Shown: piece after piece, positions 28,069 through 37,406 of the stretch
Layout: every line of letters begins with the position of its first letter
How positions within the stretch are numbered: position 1 is the first letter of the stretch
Source of the DNA: CAVPTL01 sp963729195
GTDB taxonomy: Bacteria; Actinomycetota; Thermoleophilia; Gaiellales; JAICJC01
Length of the DNA stretch: 64,000 nt
Reading direction: 5' to 3'
Assembly (NCBI GenBank): GCA_963729195.1
Contig: CAVSNF010000030.1
Span: 1 to 64,000, forward strand
The notes under the pieces: model-generated
The model's database searches: none
The model's input: the letters and a program-made list of their open reading frames with translations, nothing else
Told to the model about the DNA's origin: nothing
Position numbers and translations under genes: made by a program

Positions 28069-29622
28069 CTACCGGCCGCGCTCGACCAGCGTCTGCAGAA
28101 TGCCGACGTCGGCCAGTCGCAGCATCCTGCCGGCCGCGATGAAACAGGCCGCGCCGACGCCCAGCCCCAGGGTCAGGCTGACGATCTGTGCCACCAGCGA
28201 CTGCCCCAGAAGCTGATCCAGCACCCACCACAGCCCGTAGGCGGCCACCACCAGATACACCGACGCGACCGCGATCCGGCCCACCTCTCCGGCGATCGCA
28301 CCGAACTCCAAGCTGCCCACTCGCCGGCGCAGCAGGATCGCCAACACGATCGCGTTGAAGGCCGTCACGATCGAGGTGGCAAGCGCGATCCCCGCGGCTC
28401 CGTAGGGCTGGTACAGGGCCAGATCGAGAATCAGATTCAGGAACAGGTTGACGCCGGCCACCATGGTCGGGATGCGGGGCTCCTGGAGCGCAAAGAACGC
28501 ACGCGTGAGCAGCAGCGCCAGGCCGTTGAAGATCAGACCCAGAGAGAACGTGGTCAGTGCCAGCGCCACCTCGTGGGTGTCGTCGGTGCTGAACACGCCG
28601 TGCTGGAACAGCAGCCTCGTGATCGGATCGGCAAATGCGATCGAGATCACCGACGCGGGCAACAGCAGAAAGATGATGGTGCGCGTCCCTTCGGACACTC
28701 GCGATCGGAATCCGGCGAAGTCACCCAGCGCCACCAGCCGCGAGATCTCGGGAAAGAGCACCGCCGAGACAGCCACCGAGAACAGCCCTTGGGGAAGCAT
28801 GAACAGCCGAAATGCGTAGCTGAGCTCGCCCGGAACGTCCCCCGACGACGCCAGCGAGCCCACGGCCAGGTCGATGGTGAGGTTGATGTTGATCAGTCCC
28901 AGCCCGATCGTGACCGGGATCATCAGCTTGAGGATGCGCCTGACGTCGGGGTTGTCCCACGCCAGTGAGAACACCAGCCCTCTCCGTGCCCGGCCGCGCA
29001 GCAGGGGCAGTGGGATCAGAAACTGGATCACCGTGGCCACCAGCACTCCCCAGGCGTAGGCGTACACGTCGCCGCGATCGGCCAGCAGGAAGCCGATGAT
29101 CACCAGGTTCCAGATCACCGGTGCAAACGCCGGTAGGCCGAAGATGTTGTAGGAGTTGAGGATGCCGGTGACCACACCCGTCAGCCCCAGGATCACGACG
29201 ATCGGGAACATGATCTGGGCGAGCGACACCACCAGGCTGTTGCTGACCCCGCGGCCGGGCACGAAGATCTGCATGAACCACGGCGCAGCCAGCATGAACA
29301 CCGCCGAGATGGCTCCCAGGACGATCGCAGTCATCCAGATCACGATGCTTGCGACTCGCCACGCCTCAGCCTCGCCGCGGGTCTCGCGCAGCTCCACGAA
29401 TACCGGCACGAAGGCGGCGCTGATGGCATTGTCGGCGACCAGGCTGCGGATCAGGTTGGGCACGTTGAAGGCGATCACAAACGCGCTGTAGGTGGTGCTC
29501 GCCCCGAAGAAGAAGGCGGCCAGCATCTCGCGCACCAATCCGGCCACCCGCGAGACCAGCGTGGCCGATCCGAATGCTGCGGTCGAAGCGGCCAGCCGCC
29601 TGCGGGTGGGATCTGATGCCAT
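28069..29622 (-). CDS. murJ: Lipid II flippase MurJ (MviN)
   Basis: Flips lipid II across the plasma membrane for peptidoglycan synthesis. At 517 residues with about 14 hydrophobic segments it has normal length and is intact. Family marks include TLVSRVAGLVREMLAAFFFG, FNVPNLIRSLVADNAISAAF (the conserved cavity region with Arg), and LLTRAFFALQEPRIPTMVAG. It diverges from rpsT with an 84-base gap that must hold both promoters, and it lies upstream of lepA on the same strand. Confidence 0.93.
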   Translation of the reverse strand: MASDPTRRRLAASTAAFGSATLVSRVAGLVREMLAAFFFGASTTYSAFVIAFNVPNLIRSLVADNAISAAFVPVFVELRETRGEAEAWRVASIVIWMTAIVLGAISAVFMLAAPWFMQIFVPGRGVSNSLVVSLAQIMFPIVVILGLTGVVTGILNSYNIFGLPAFAPVIWNLVIIGFLLADRGDVYAYAWGVLVATVIQFLIPLPLLRGRARRGLVFSLAWDNPDVRRILKLMIPVTIGLGLININLTIDLAVGSLASSGDVPGELSYAFRLFMLPQGLFSVAVSAVLFPEISRLVALGDFAGFRSRVSEGTRTIIFLLLPASVISIAFADPITRLLFQHGVFSTDDTHEVALALTTFSLGLIFNGLALLLTRAFFALQEPRIPTMVAGVNLFLNLILDLALYQPYGAAGIALATSIVTAFNAIVLAILLRRRVGSLEFGAIAGEVGRIAVASVYLVVAAYGLWWVLDQLLGQSLVAQIVSLTLGLGVGAACFIAAGRMLRLADVGILQTLVERGR

Positions 29623-29706
29623 CGGCGGCTGAGTCTACAGACCGGGTTTGCTATCATCCCCGCGCTCGGCAACGGGCGTGTTGCCCTGCAATCTCAAGGA
29701 TGGTTC

Positions 29707-29979
29707 GTGGCGAACTCTAAACAGCAGGCCAAGCGAGTCAGGACAGCGGCGCGACAGCGCCTCGAGAACCTGCACTACAAGACCCAGATCAAGACCCTGT
29801 TTCGGCGGTTGGCGGCTGAGGTCGAAGCCGGCGACACCGAGCGCGCGGCCGAGACCCACGCGACCCTGCAGGGATTGGTCGACCGGGCTGCCGCCCACCA
29901 CGCCATCCACAAGAACACCGCCGCTCGACGCAAGTCGCAGGCCCAGCGCATCATCGCGGGCCAGACGGCCTCCGTGTAA
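29707..29979 (+). CDS. rpsT: 30S ribosomal protein S20
   Basis: A 90-residue, Lys/Arg-rich helical protein that binds 16S rRNA. It begins MANSKQQAKRVRTAARQR, with the hydrophobic helix RLENLHYKTQIKTLFRRLAA and the C-terminal HKNTAARRKSQAQRIIAG typical of S20. The start codon is GTG 29707. The gene is single and diverges from murJ. Its last 29 bases overlap the convergent membrane-protein gene. Confidence 0.95.
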   Translation: MANSKQQAKRVRTAARQRLENLHYKTQIKTLFRRLAAEVEAGDTERAAETHATLQGLVDRAAAHHAIHKNTAARRKSQAQRIIAGQTASV

Positions 29980-30616
29980 CCAGCCCCAGGAAGATCAGCA
30001 CCACTCCGAGGGCTTGGCCGAGCGCGAACAGCGTGTAGCTGTTGAGGCGGGTTGCGCTGGCGGTCAGCGCGACCACGCCCACGCCGACTGCGACCAGCAG
30101 CGGCCGCCAGTCCCGCCGTCTGCGGGCCGACAGCACCGAGCCGACCAGCACCACCACCGTCCCCACCGAGTTGAGCACGATCGCAAGTGCGATCGGCGGA
30201 GCCCCGATCAGGGCGCCGTTGGGCGGGGCGGCGCCGGCGGCGGCGAGTTTCTGGTCGTCCACCTGGGCAGCCAGCACCGCGCTGACCGCCGCGAACGTGA
30301 TGAACAACATGGTGGCCGCCGTGACCCTGGCCACTCGCCGGCCCGGCAGCACCAAGAGCAGCTCTCCCACCGCCAGATACGCGACCACCAGGATGCCTCC
30401 GGTGAGGTAGTACAGACGAAACACGGGAGCGGTCCACCCGCGGGCCGCCCCGTACCACAAGGCCGCGTCGGCGATCGCGAAGAGGCCAAACGCGATCGTC
30501 CATGCGATCAGCGGCGCGCGCAGTGCAGCCCGGTCGCGGGCGCGGCGCGCAACCGTCACCGTGCAGGCGATCGATACCAGCGTGGCCACCGCGGCCGCCG
30601 CCGTCTGCGCGTTCAT
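29951..30616 (-). CDS. Polytopic membrane protein of unknown function
   Basis: A 221-residue protein with about seven hydrophobic helices (for example APLIAWTIAFGLFAIADAAL, GILVVAYLAVGELLLVLPG, ALGQALGVVLIFLGLV). No family motif is recognised. The start at 30616 overlaps the holA stop by four bases, so the two are translationally coupled. Its end overlaps rpsT by 29 bases. The seven-helix layout with LYYLTGGILVVAYLAVGEL recalls small sensory or transport membrane proteins, but nothing decides its role. Confidence 0.7.
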   Translation of the reverse strand: MNAQTAAAAVATLVSIACTVTVARRARDRAALRAPLIAWTIAFGLFAIADAALWYGAARGWTAPVFRLYYLTGGILVVAYLAVGELLLVLPGRRVARVTAATMLFITFAAVSAVLAAQVDDQKLAAAGAAPPNGALIGAPPIALAIVLNSVGTVVVLVGSVLSARRRRDWRPLLVAVGVGVVALTASATRLNSYTLFALGQALGVVLIFLGLVTRRPSGPR

Positions 30617-31554
30617 CCCGTCGCGATCTCTGCCAGCGCGAGCTCGAGCTCGAAGCGTGCGTTCAGCCGGCTCCCGCCCTTGACCGCCAGATCAAGCTGC
30701 GACAGGCGCACGATCGCTGTGCCCAGCTCGGCCGCCCCAAACCGCTGTGCCTGCGCCACCAGCTTCTGCGTCGGGTAGGGCTTCATCCCCAGCTCCTTGG
30801 CCACGTCGGCCTGGGTGGCGCCCCGCTCCAACAGGCTGGCGGCCCGCCATACCTTGCGAACGTGGGCGGACAGCTGGGAGACCACGCGGTTGACGTCACC
30901 AGGAGCGTCGATGTCGGCAACGGCCAACGCAATCATCGACGCCGAGTCGCCTCTGCCCCACGCGTCGGTGATCTCCCACGGCTTGATTTCGACCTGCGGC
31001 GATACCAGCGCCTCGACATCCTCGACCTCGGGCGGCTCTCCCCGCGCGAACACGATCAGCTTCTCCACCTCCGGTGCCAGATCGCCCATGTCTTCGCCGA
31101 CCAGCTCCACCAGTCTGCGGGCCACCGGCACCGAACAGCTGACGCCTTCGGCGGCGAACCGCTTGACCACCCAATCGGCGGCCTGCTTTCGGTCGGGCGC
31201 ATCGAAAAAGCGCGCCTCGCCGACCCCCTCGACAGCCCGCACCAACGGGCTTTTGGGATCGATCCCGCCTCCACCGAACAGCGCCAGGCAGGTTTCCGGG
31301 GTGGGTGATTGCAGATATGCGGCGATGGCGGCGGCGTCCTCGTCGGAAAGCGCCTCGGCGCCGCGTACCAGCACCAGCCGCGGCCCGCCCAGGAGATCCA
31401 GGGCGTTGCAGGAGGCAACCACATCCACATCCTCGTCTCCGACCGAAAGCTGCTCGATCGACTCCTCCTGGAAGCGATCCCGCAGACGGGCGATGGCCGA
31501 ATCCACCTTGGGCCAGTCGCTGCCGCAGATCAGGTAGACAGGCTTGAGATCCAT
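30613..31554 (-). CDS. holA: DNA polymerase III subunit delta (HolA)
   Basis: The clamp-loader subunit that opens the beta clamp. It is 313 residues and intact. It begins MDLKPVYLICGSDWPKVDSA, with the delta-type AAA-like fold (GGPRLVLVRGAEALSDEDAA, PVARRLVELVGEDMGDLAPE, WEITDAWGRGDSASMIALAV) and a helical collar domain ending ARFELELALAEIATG. ATG 31554 is selected because the frame upstream of it covers the Rrf2 gene on the same strand without similarity. In this phylum holA often lies near comEC and rpsT, as here. Confidence 0.85.
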   Translation of the reverse strand: MDLKPVYLICGSDWPKVDSAIARLRDRFQEESIEQLSVGDEDVDVVASCNALDLLGGPRLVLVRGAEALSDEDAAAIAAYLQSPTPETCLALFGGGGIDPKSPLVRAVEGVGEARFFDAPDRKQAADWVVKRFAAEGVSCSVPVARRLVELVGEDMGDLAPEVEKLIVFARGEPPEVEDVEALVSPQVEIKPWEITDAWGRGDSASMIALAVADIDAPGDVNRVVSQLSAHVRKVWRAASLLERGATQADVAKELGMKPYPTQKLVAQAQRFGAAELGTAIVRLSQLDLAVKGGSRLNARFELELALAEIATG

Positions 31555-31561
31555 CGCAGAG

Positions 31562-32026
31562 TCAGCTCGCCGAACGGACCGACCCGCCTGGTCGCGTGCC
31601 ACCGGCCGCGAGCCTGCGAGAGCGCTCCACCAGATCGGCGAAGGTGGTGGTCTCCAGCACCGATCGGAGCATTCCCCGAGCCTCCAGCCACACGCCCGGC
31701 AGGGCTTCGGCTCCCGGTGGGTAGGAGACATCCTCGGGGCGCACCCCAGCGACCGCGGCGATCGGACCATCGACCACCCGGATCACGTCGGCCAGGGTCA
31801 CATCTCCCGGTGCCCGCGCCAGTCGATAGCCACCGTCCGGCCCACGTTGGGAGCTGACGATGCCTGCGTGTTTCAGCTCGCCCAGAATGTTCTCGACGAA
31901 CTTGGGAGGCAGGTCCTGCGTGCGGGCGATGGTCTCACCCTTGACCGGCCGCTCGCCTTCGTGGGCGGCGAGCACCAGTACAGCTCGAACGGCGTAGTCG
32001 GCCTTTGCAGAGAGTTTCACACGCAT
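31562..32026 (-). CDS. Rrf2-family regulator without cluster cysteines
   Basis: A 154-residue winged-helix protein with the Rrf2 N-terminus (VKLSAKADYAVRAVLVLAAH) and recognition region DLPPKFVENILGELKHAGIV, SQRGPDGGYRLARAP. IscR/NsrR-type members bind an Fe-S cluster through three cysteines near residues 90-105. Here that segment (RPEDVSYPPGAEALPGVWLE) has none, and the whole protein lacks Cys. It therefore probably senses something other than an Fe-S cluster or acts without a cofactor, like CymR. It sits between comEC and holA on the same strand with 7-21 base gaps. Confidence 0.85.
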   Translation of the reverse strand: MRVKLSAKADYAVRAVLVLAAHEGERPVKGETIARTQDLPPKFVENILGELKHAGIVSSQRGPDGGYRLARAPGDVTLADVIRVVDGPIAAVAGVRPEDVSYPPGAEALPGVWLEARGMLRSVLETTTFADLVERSRRLAAGGTRPGGSVRSAS

Positions 32027-32047
32027 ATTCTCGCATGCCGATCCGGT

Positions 32048-33287
32048 TTAGGAGCACAGTGCCGAGACCCACAGCAGATACCCGGCCAGAACGTTGGCGG
32101 GTGCGAGCAGCACCACCCCGGCCGGCGGAGCGATCGACCCCACCACCGTGGCGGTAATTCCAAGCCACAGGATCGGGGCAACTACCGGCAGCGCCAACAG
32201 GTTCGCGGGCACCGACAGCGGCGCCAGCCGACCGAAATGCCACCACGCGATCGGTGTGGTCACCAGCGTGCAGGCGACCGACACCGCCACCGCCGGGCCA
32301 AGCCGCGACGGCAATCGCGGCGCCACCTCGTAGATCGCGATCACCGCAGCAAACGACAGCTGAAATCCGGGGTCGAACAGTTCCAGCGGGTTGAACGCCA
32401 ATACCACCGCGGCGCCGAACAACAACAGGTGCCAACGAAGGGTCGGCCGAGACACCAGCCAGGCAGCGGCGACCAGCAGCCCTGCCACACCCGCCCGTAC
32501 GATCGACGGCCCGGCCGCTGCGATCAGCACGTAGAGCGTGACCAGGCCGGCCGCCGACAGCCGTGCAGGAACGCCGACGATCCCGGCCAGCCCCAGGCCC
32601 ACGATCACCAGCATCGTCACCAGCGCCACGTTCTGACCGCTCGCAGCGACCACGTGGTAGAGGCCGCTGGCCCGCAACCGGTCGCGGTCGTCAAACGGAA
32701 TCGCGGCGGCGTCTCCGAGCGTGATTCCCGCGACCAGGCCGCGGCTGGATTGGGTGCCGCCGCCGTGGTCGATTACCCGAAGCGCCTGTCGATGAACGGA
32801 GTCGATCACGCCCCACACCCCCCCGCGACGGCCGATCTCCACCGCCCGCCGGGCTCGCAGGTCGAGGTGCGCTCCCTGGGTCGCGTAGTAGGCCGCCACG
32901 ACGTCGTCGATCGGACGCAGGTCGCCTGAGACCCGGTACTCACCGCCCTGCTCCAGCGGTGTCGAGTGGGACACCAGCACCACCGTCTCCCCCGCCCCCT
33001 GCACCGATGCCAGCGCCCGGCCCGATCCCGGCTGGGCGGTGACGGTGACCACGCCCGAGAACGCTCCCGGCTCCAGAGCGCGATGCTCGAAGCGAGCGAC
33101 CCGCTGGGTGCCGAATACCATCGCCAGCACCGCCACCGCCAGGCAGGCCACCCGCATCCGGAGGCCCTCGTCCCGCAAACAGTGCGAAGCCGGCCCACAC
33201 CGGCCTGCCCAACGCCGCCGCGGACAGCCCCAGCACCACGGCGGCCACCAGCCGGGTGGGCTCGGCCGGCCACCGCACCGTCATCAC
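32048..33287 (-). CDS. comEC: ComEC/Rec2-like DNA-uptake channel protein without the C-terminal lactamase domain, one frameshift
   Basis: A membrane channel protein for single-stranded DNA uptake in competence. An N-terminal hydrophobic pair is followed by an OB-like region (FSGVVTVTAQPGSGRALASV) and the competence domain (DRDRLRASGLYHVVAASGQN, GPSIVRAGVAGLLVAAAWLV, FNPLELFDPGFQLSFAAVIA). The frame shifts near 33170. The protein ends about residue 412 at WVSALCS, with no beta-lactamase-like HxHxDH domain, which many ComEC proteins carry at the C-terminus. The lactamase part may be absent or separate. The start at 33287 or 33284 overlaps the comEA stop. Confidence 0.85.
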
Positions 33288-33904
33288 AAGGTGACGTGGC
33301 CTCGCAGCGCCGCCAGCCGCGCCGGTCCGATGCCGGAGACCTGGTCGAGATCGGCGATCGATCGAAACCCGCCGTGAGTCGTGCGGTAGTCGATGATCCG
33401 CTGGGCCAGCGATGGGCCGATCCCGTCGAGCGTCTCGAGCTGCTCCAAGCTGCCCGAGTTGAGTGACACCGGCGCCGACGGTGTGCCGGTGGCACCCGCG
33501 CCGGTAGCGGGCTGCGCCTGGCCCTTGCGCGGAATCACCACCTGCTCACCGTCGGTCAGCCGAGCTGCCAGGTTCACGGCCGAGACGTCGGCGGAAGGCA
33601 GCGGCCGGGCGCGCTTGACGGCGTCCAGTACCCGGGCGCCCGACGGTAGCCGGTACACGCCGGGACGACGCACCGCTCCGGCGATGTCGACCACCACGAT
33701 GATCGGCCCGGAATCGCCGGCCGAGGCCTGCGAGCCGCCGGTGGACGAAGCGGTTGAGGAGTACGAGGCCCGCTCGACGCCTCCGGACTGGTGCTGCTGC
33801 TGCCATCCGATGGCCAGGATGGCGAGCCCGGCGAGCACGGTCACGAGCAGCTTTGGTGAGATCTCGGGGAACACGGCGAGCAGCTTCCCCTGCGGTGTCG
33901 TCAC
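33284..33904 (-). CDS. comEA: ComEA-like DNA-binding competence protein
   Basis: A 206-residue protein with an N-terminal membrane anchor (LVTVLAGLAILAIGW), a Ser/Gly linker, an SLBB domain (IIVVVDIAGAVRRPGVYRLP) and a C-terminal helix-hairpin-helix pair (QLETLDGIGPSLAQRIIDYR and LDQVSGIGPARLAALRGH) that binds double-stranded DNA outside the membrane. The start is taken as GTG 33904, 36 bases from the leuS stop; other starts upstream would run into leuS. ComEA feeds DNA to ComEC encoded next, so this is a DNA-uptake unit. Pilus genes are not in the window. Confidence 0.88.
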   Translation of the reverse strand: MTTPQGKLLAVFPEISPKLLVTVLAGLAILAIGWQQQHQSGGVERASYSSTASSTGGSQASAGDSGPIIVVVDIAGAVRRPGVYRLPSGARVLDAVKRARPLPSADVSAVNLAARLTDGEQVVIPRKGQAQPATGAGATGTPSAPVSLNSGSLEQLETLDGIGPSLAQRIIDYRTTHGGFRSIADLDQVSGIGPARLAALRGHVTL

Positions 33905-33939
33905 GACTCCAGGCGCAACCCGCGCCGGGGGTGTGCCGA

Positions 33940-36405
33940 CTAGCGCACGACCAGGTTCACAAGCCGGCCGGGCACCACGATCTCCTTGACCGCCTGCTTG
34001 CCGTCGATATGCCCAACCACATTCGGTACGCCGCGGGCAGCCGCCACCACCGTATCGCGATCGGCATCTGCCGGCATCACCATCTCGCCGCGCAGCTTGC
34101 CGTTGACCTGGACCGCGTAGGTGACCTCGTCCGATATCAAAAGCGCGGGGTCCGCCTGCGGCCAGGGTGCATCCCACAGCCGCTCTCCCCCCATCCGCTG
34201 CCACAGCTCGCAGGCCACATGCGGTGCGTAGGGCTGGATCAGGGAGACCGCGGTGGCCAGCGCAAAGCGGCGTTGCTCGGGCGTTGCCTGCGAGGCGTTT
34301 TGGACGTCGCCGACCAGCTCGTGCAGAGCCGACTCGGCGGTGTTGAACGCAAACCGGCTGCCGACATCGGCGGTCACCTTGTCGATCGCCCAGTGCGTCT
34401 TTCGCACCAGCGCCCCGCCCGGGCCGTCGGCGGGCGCCGACTGCGGCAGCCCCGGCCCCAGCTCGTCGACCGACTCGTTCACCAGCCGCCACAATCGCGC
34501 CAAGAACCGGTGAGCGCCGGCGACTCCGCCGTCGAACCACTCCGCGTCCTGATCCGGCGGCCCCAGGAACAGCGAATACAGCCGGGCGGTATCGGCGCCG
34601 TACTGGGCCACCATGGCATCGGGGCTGATCACGTTGCCGCGGTTCTTGCTCATCTTCGCGCCCTGGTAATAGATCATCCCCTGGGTGAACAGGTTCGCGA
34701 ACGGCTCGGTGAAGCCCACGTAGCCGAGGTCGTACAGCGCCTTGGTGAAGAAGCGCGCGTACAGCAGGTGCAACACGGCATGCTCGACGCCGCCGATGTA
34801 CTGGTCGACCGGCAGCCACGCATCCACGATCTCGCGGTCAAACGGGGCCTGGTCGTTGCCCGGGTCGGCGTAGCGCATGTAGTACCAGGACGAGTCGACG
34901 AACGTATCCATCGTGTCGGTCTCGCGCCGAGCCTCGCCGCCACACGACGGGCATGTGGTCTGCACCCACTCTTCCGCCGCGGCCAGCGGCGAGCGGCCAC
35001 GCGGGGCGTAATCCTCGATGTCGGGGAGCACCACCGGCAGCTGATCGTCGGGTATCGGCACCATGCCGCAGTGATCGCAGTACACGATCGGGATCGGGCA
35101 TCCCCAATACCGCTGCCGCGACAAAAGCCAATCCCGCAGCCGGTATGCGACGGTGCCCTGGCCGCGGCCCTCCTGATCCAGCCAGGCGATGATGGCCGCG
35201 TGACCCTCGGGAGCCGCCACACCGTCGAAGCGGCCCGAGTTCATCAAGACGTCGTCATCGGAATGCGACAGATACGGGCCTTCCTCGAGGTCAGGCGCGC
35301 CGTCGCGAGGACGGATCACAGGACGGATCTCGAGCCCGAATCGGTGGGCAAACTCGTAGTCGCGCTCGTCGTGGGCGGGCACCGCCATCAGCGCGCCGGT
35401 GCCGTACTCCATCAGCACGTAGTCGGCCACCCACACCGGGATCCGCTCGTCGTTGACGGGGTTGATCACATACCGGCCGGTGAAGACGCCGGTCTTGACC
35501 TTCTCGGAGGCCCGCTCCACGGCCGAGAGCCCGGCCGAATGGCGCACGTAGTCGGCCACCTCGGTCTCGTGCTCAGTACCTCGCGCCAGCTCCAACGCCA
35601 GCGAGTGCTCGGGTGCGACCGCAAAGAAGGTCGCGCCAAACAGCGTGTCCGGGCGAGTGGTGAACACCGGCAACTCCTCGTCGCCCCCTTCCAGCCGAAA
35701 CACGACCCGGGCGCCGTGCGAGCGTCCGATCCAGTTTCGCTGCATGGTCACGACCCGCTCGGGCCACGACACCTCGGACAGGTCGTCCAGCAGCCGGTCG
35801 GCGTAGGCGGTGATCTTGAAGAACCACTGCTCCAGGCTGCGCGACTCAACCTCGCTGCCGCAGCGCTCACAGCGGCCGTCGACCACCTGCTCGTTGGCCA
35901 GCACCGTCTGGTCTACCGGGCACCACTTGACGGCGGCCTCGCGCCGATAGGCCAAGCCGGCCTCCAGCAGCCGCAGGAAGATCCATTGCGTCCAGCGGTA
36001 GTACTCGGGCTCGGCGGTCGAGAGCTCACGTGTCCAGTCGATCGACCACCCCATGCGTACCATCTGCTTGCGGATGGCGGCGATGTTCAGCCGGGTCAGC
36101 TCGCGCGGGTGGCGGCCGGACTTGAGCGCGGCGTTCTCGGCCGGCAGCCCGAACGCGTCATACCCCATGGGGTGCATCACCCGGTCGCCGTGGCGACGCC
36201 GAAACAGCGTGACCACGTCCCCCATGGTGTAGTTCTTGACATGCCCCATGTGCAACTCGCCCGAGGGATAGGGCAGCATCTCGAGCACGTAGCGCAGGCT
36301 GGCGTTGTCGTCGCCCGGGCCGGGATTGGGGGTCTCGAAGATCCGCTCGTCCGCCCAGATCTTTTGCCAGCGGGCCTCGATAGCGGCGGCGTCGTAGCGT
36401 TCCAA
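33940..36405 (-). CDS. leuS: Leucyl-tRNA synthetase
   Basis: A class I aminoacyl-tRNA synthetase charging tRNA-Leu. It is 821 residues and intact. The HIGH-type signature is HMGHVKNYTMGD, followed by PMGYDAFGLPAENAA, the CP1 editing domain (VMEYGTGALMAVPAHDERDY) and the KMSKS loop GAKMSKNRGNVI (Ser to Asn in the last position). A zinc-like CPSCGGEA segment and the anticodon-binding and C-terminal domains are present. It is divergent from corA and upstream of comEA. Confidence 0.97.
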   Translation of the reverse strand: MERYDAAAIEARWQKIWADERIFETPNPGPGDDNASLRYVLEMLPYPSGELHMGHVKNYTMGDVVTLFRRRHGDRVMHPMGYDAFGLPAENAALKSGRHPRELTRLNIAAIRKQMVRMGWSIDWTRELSTAEPEYYRWTQWIFLRLLEAGLAYRREAAVKWCPVDQTVLANEQVVDGRCERCGSEVESRSLEQWFFKITAYADRLLDDLSEVSWPERVVTMQRNWIGRSHGARVVFRLEGGDEELPVFTTRPDTLFGATFFAVAPEHSLALELARGTEHETEVADYVRHSAGLSAVERASEKVKTGVFTGRYVINPVNDERIPVWVADYVLMEYGTGALMAVPAHDERDYEFAHRFGLEIRPVIRPRDGAPDLEEGPYLSHSDDDVLMNSGRFDGVAAPEGHAAIIAWLDQEGRGQGTVAYRLRDWLLSRQRYWGCPIPIVYCDHCGMVPIPDDQLPVVLPDIEDYAPRGRSPLAAAEEWVQTTCPSCGGEARRETDTMDTFVDSSWYYMRYADPGNDQAPFDREIVDAWLPVDQYIGGVEHAVLHLLYARFFTKALYDLGYVGFTEPFANLFTQGMIYYQGAKMSKNRGNVISPDAMVAQYGADTARLYSLFLGPPDQDAEWFDGGVAGAHRFLARLWRLVNESVDELGPGLPQSAPADGPGGALVRKTHWAIDKVTADVGSRFAFNTAESALHELVGDVQNASQATPEQRRFALATAVSLIQPYAPHVACELWQRMGGERLWDAPWPQADPALLISDEVTYAVQVNGKLRGEMVMPADADRDTVVAAARGVPNVVGHIDGKQAVKEIVVPGRLVNLVVR

Positions 36406-36486
36406 TGTCCCTCCCTTCCCCCAGATCCCGATGATTGAGCGGGGAGTCTATCGAGGCCGACCGAGGCCGTCGCTACGCTCGATTCG

Positions 36487-37406
36487 GTGGCCGAATCTGC
36501 GACATGGATCGACCTGCTCGATCCCGACCGCGCGGAACTGGAGGACGCTTGCTCAGGGCGCCTGCACGCCCGTGCACTCGACCAGCTGCTGGCGCCGTCG
36601 GATCCCGCTCGCGAGCCGCGGCCGACGATCGAGAGCCATGGCCCATATGTGTACGGCGTCTTCCTGGTGCCGGTGGTGGACGGCGACCGCGACCGGGTGT
36701 TCTACCAGGAGGTGGATGTGGTCATGACCCCAGACCTGATCGTGTCCGTGCGCAAGACTCCTCCCGGCGACCCGCCGCTGGACATCACCTCCGCGCGGTC
36801 GGTGTACGAGCGCCAGGGGCTGCGTCAGCCGGGCATGCTCGTTTTCCACTTGGTCGACGACATCGCCGAGCGGTACCTCGATCTGATCGACGCCTTCAAC
36901 GGCGAGATCGACGAGCTCGAGGATCACGTGGAGAACTGGCCGCCGGCTCGGGTACGGGCGCGCCTGACCGGGCTCCGCCATGACCTGCTGCACATCCGCC
37001 AGACGCTCGGGCCCGACCCGAGACGCCGTTCGCAGCGTGGTGGACGACCGCATCCACGTGGACGGGCAGCGGCCTGTTCGACCGCGACACCGCCCTCAGC
37101 TTCGGAGGCGCGTATGACAAGTTGCTGCGCGCATCCGAAGGGCTGGAGCTGTCACGCGACCTGATCGCGGGTGTGCGCGATTACCACCAGGCCAAGGTGG
37201 CCGAAGATCAGAACGAGGTCGTCAAGAAGCTGACCGTGATCGCCTCGGTGCTGCTCGTGCCCACCTTCATCGTGGGCCTCTACGGGCAGAACTTCCATTC
37301 GATCCCCGAGCTGCGCTGGCACGCGGGGTATGCGTTCTCGTGGTTTCTGATCGTGATCACGACGATTGGTCAGCTGTGGTGGTATCGCCGGAAGGGGTGG
37401 ATCTGA
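36487..37406 (+). CDS. corA: CorA-family divalent-cation transporter, frame-shifted
   Basis: A Mg2+/Co2+ channel forming a pentamer, about 306 residues. The cytosolic part (ATWIDLLDPDRAELEDA, VVMTPDLIVSVRKTPP, VFHLVDDIAERYLDLIDAFN) leads to the long stalk helix. The frame shifts near 37020 and 37065, after which DTALSFGGAYDKLLRASEGL and the two membrane helices follow. The pore signature reads YGQNFHSIPEL, so the usual GMN is GQN. The start is GTG 36487. Its 3' end overlaps the convergent membrane gene by 50 bases. Confidence 0.85.

Noticed and set aside
33754..36438. An 894-codon open frame on the plus strand opposite leuS
   Set aside because: leuS on the minus strand is full length with all synthetase motifs. 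The plus frame has no domain and the composition expected of antisense to a high-GC gene.
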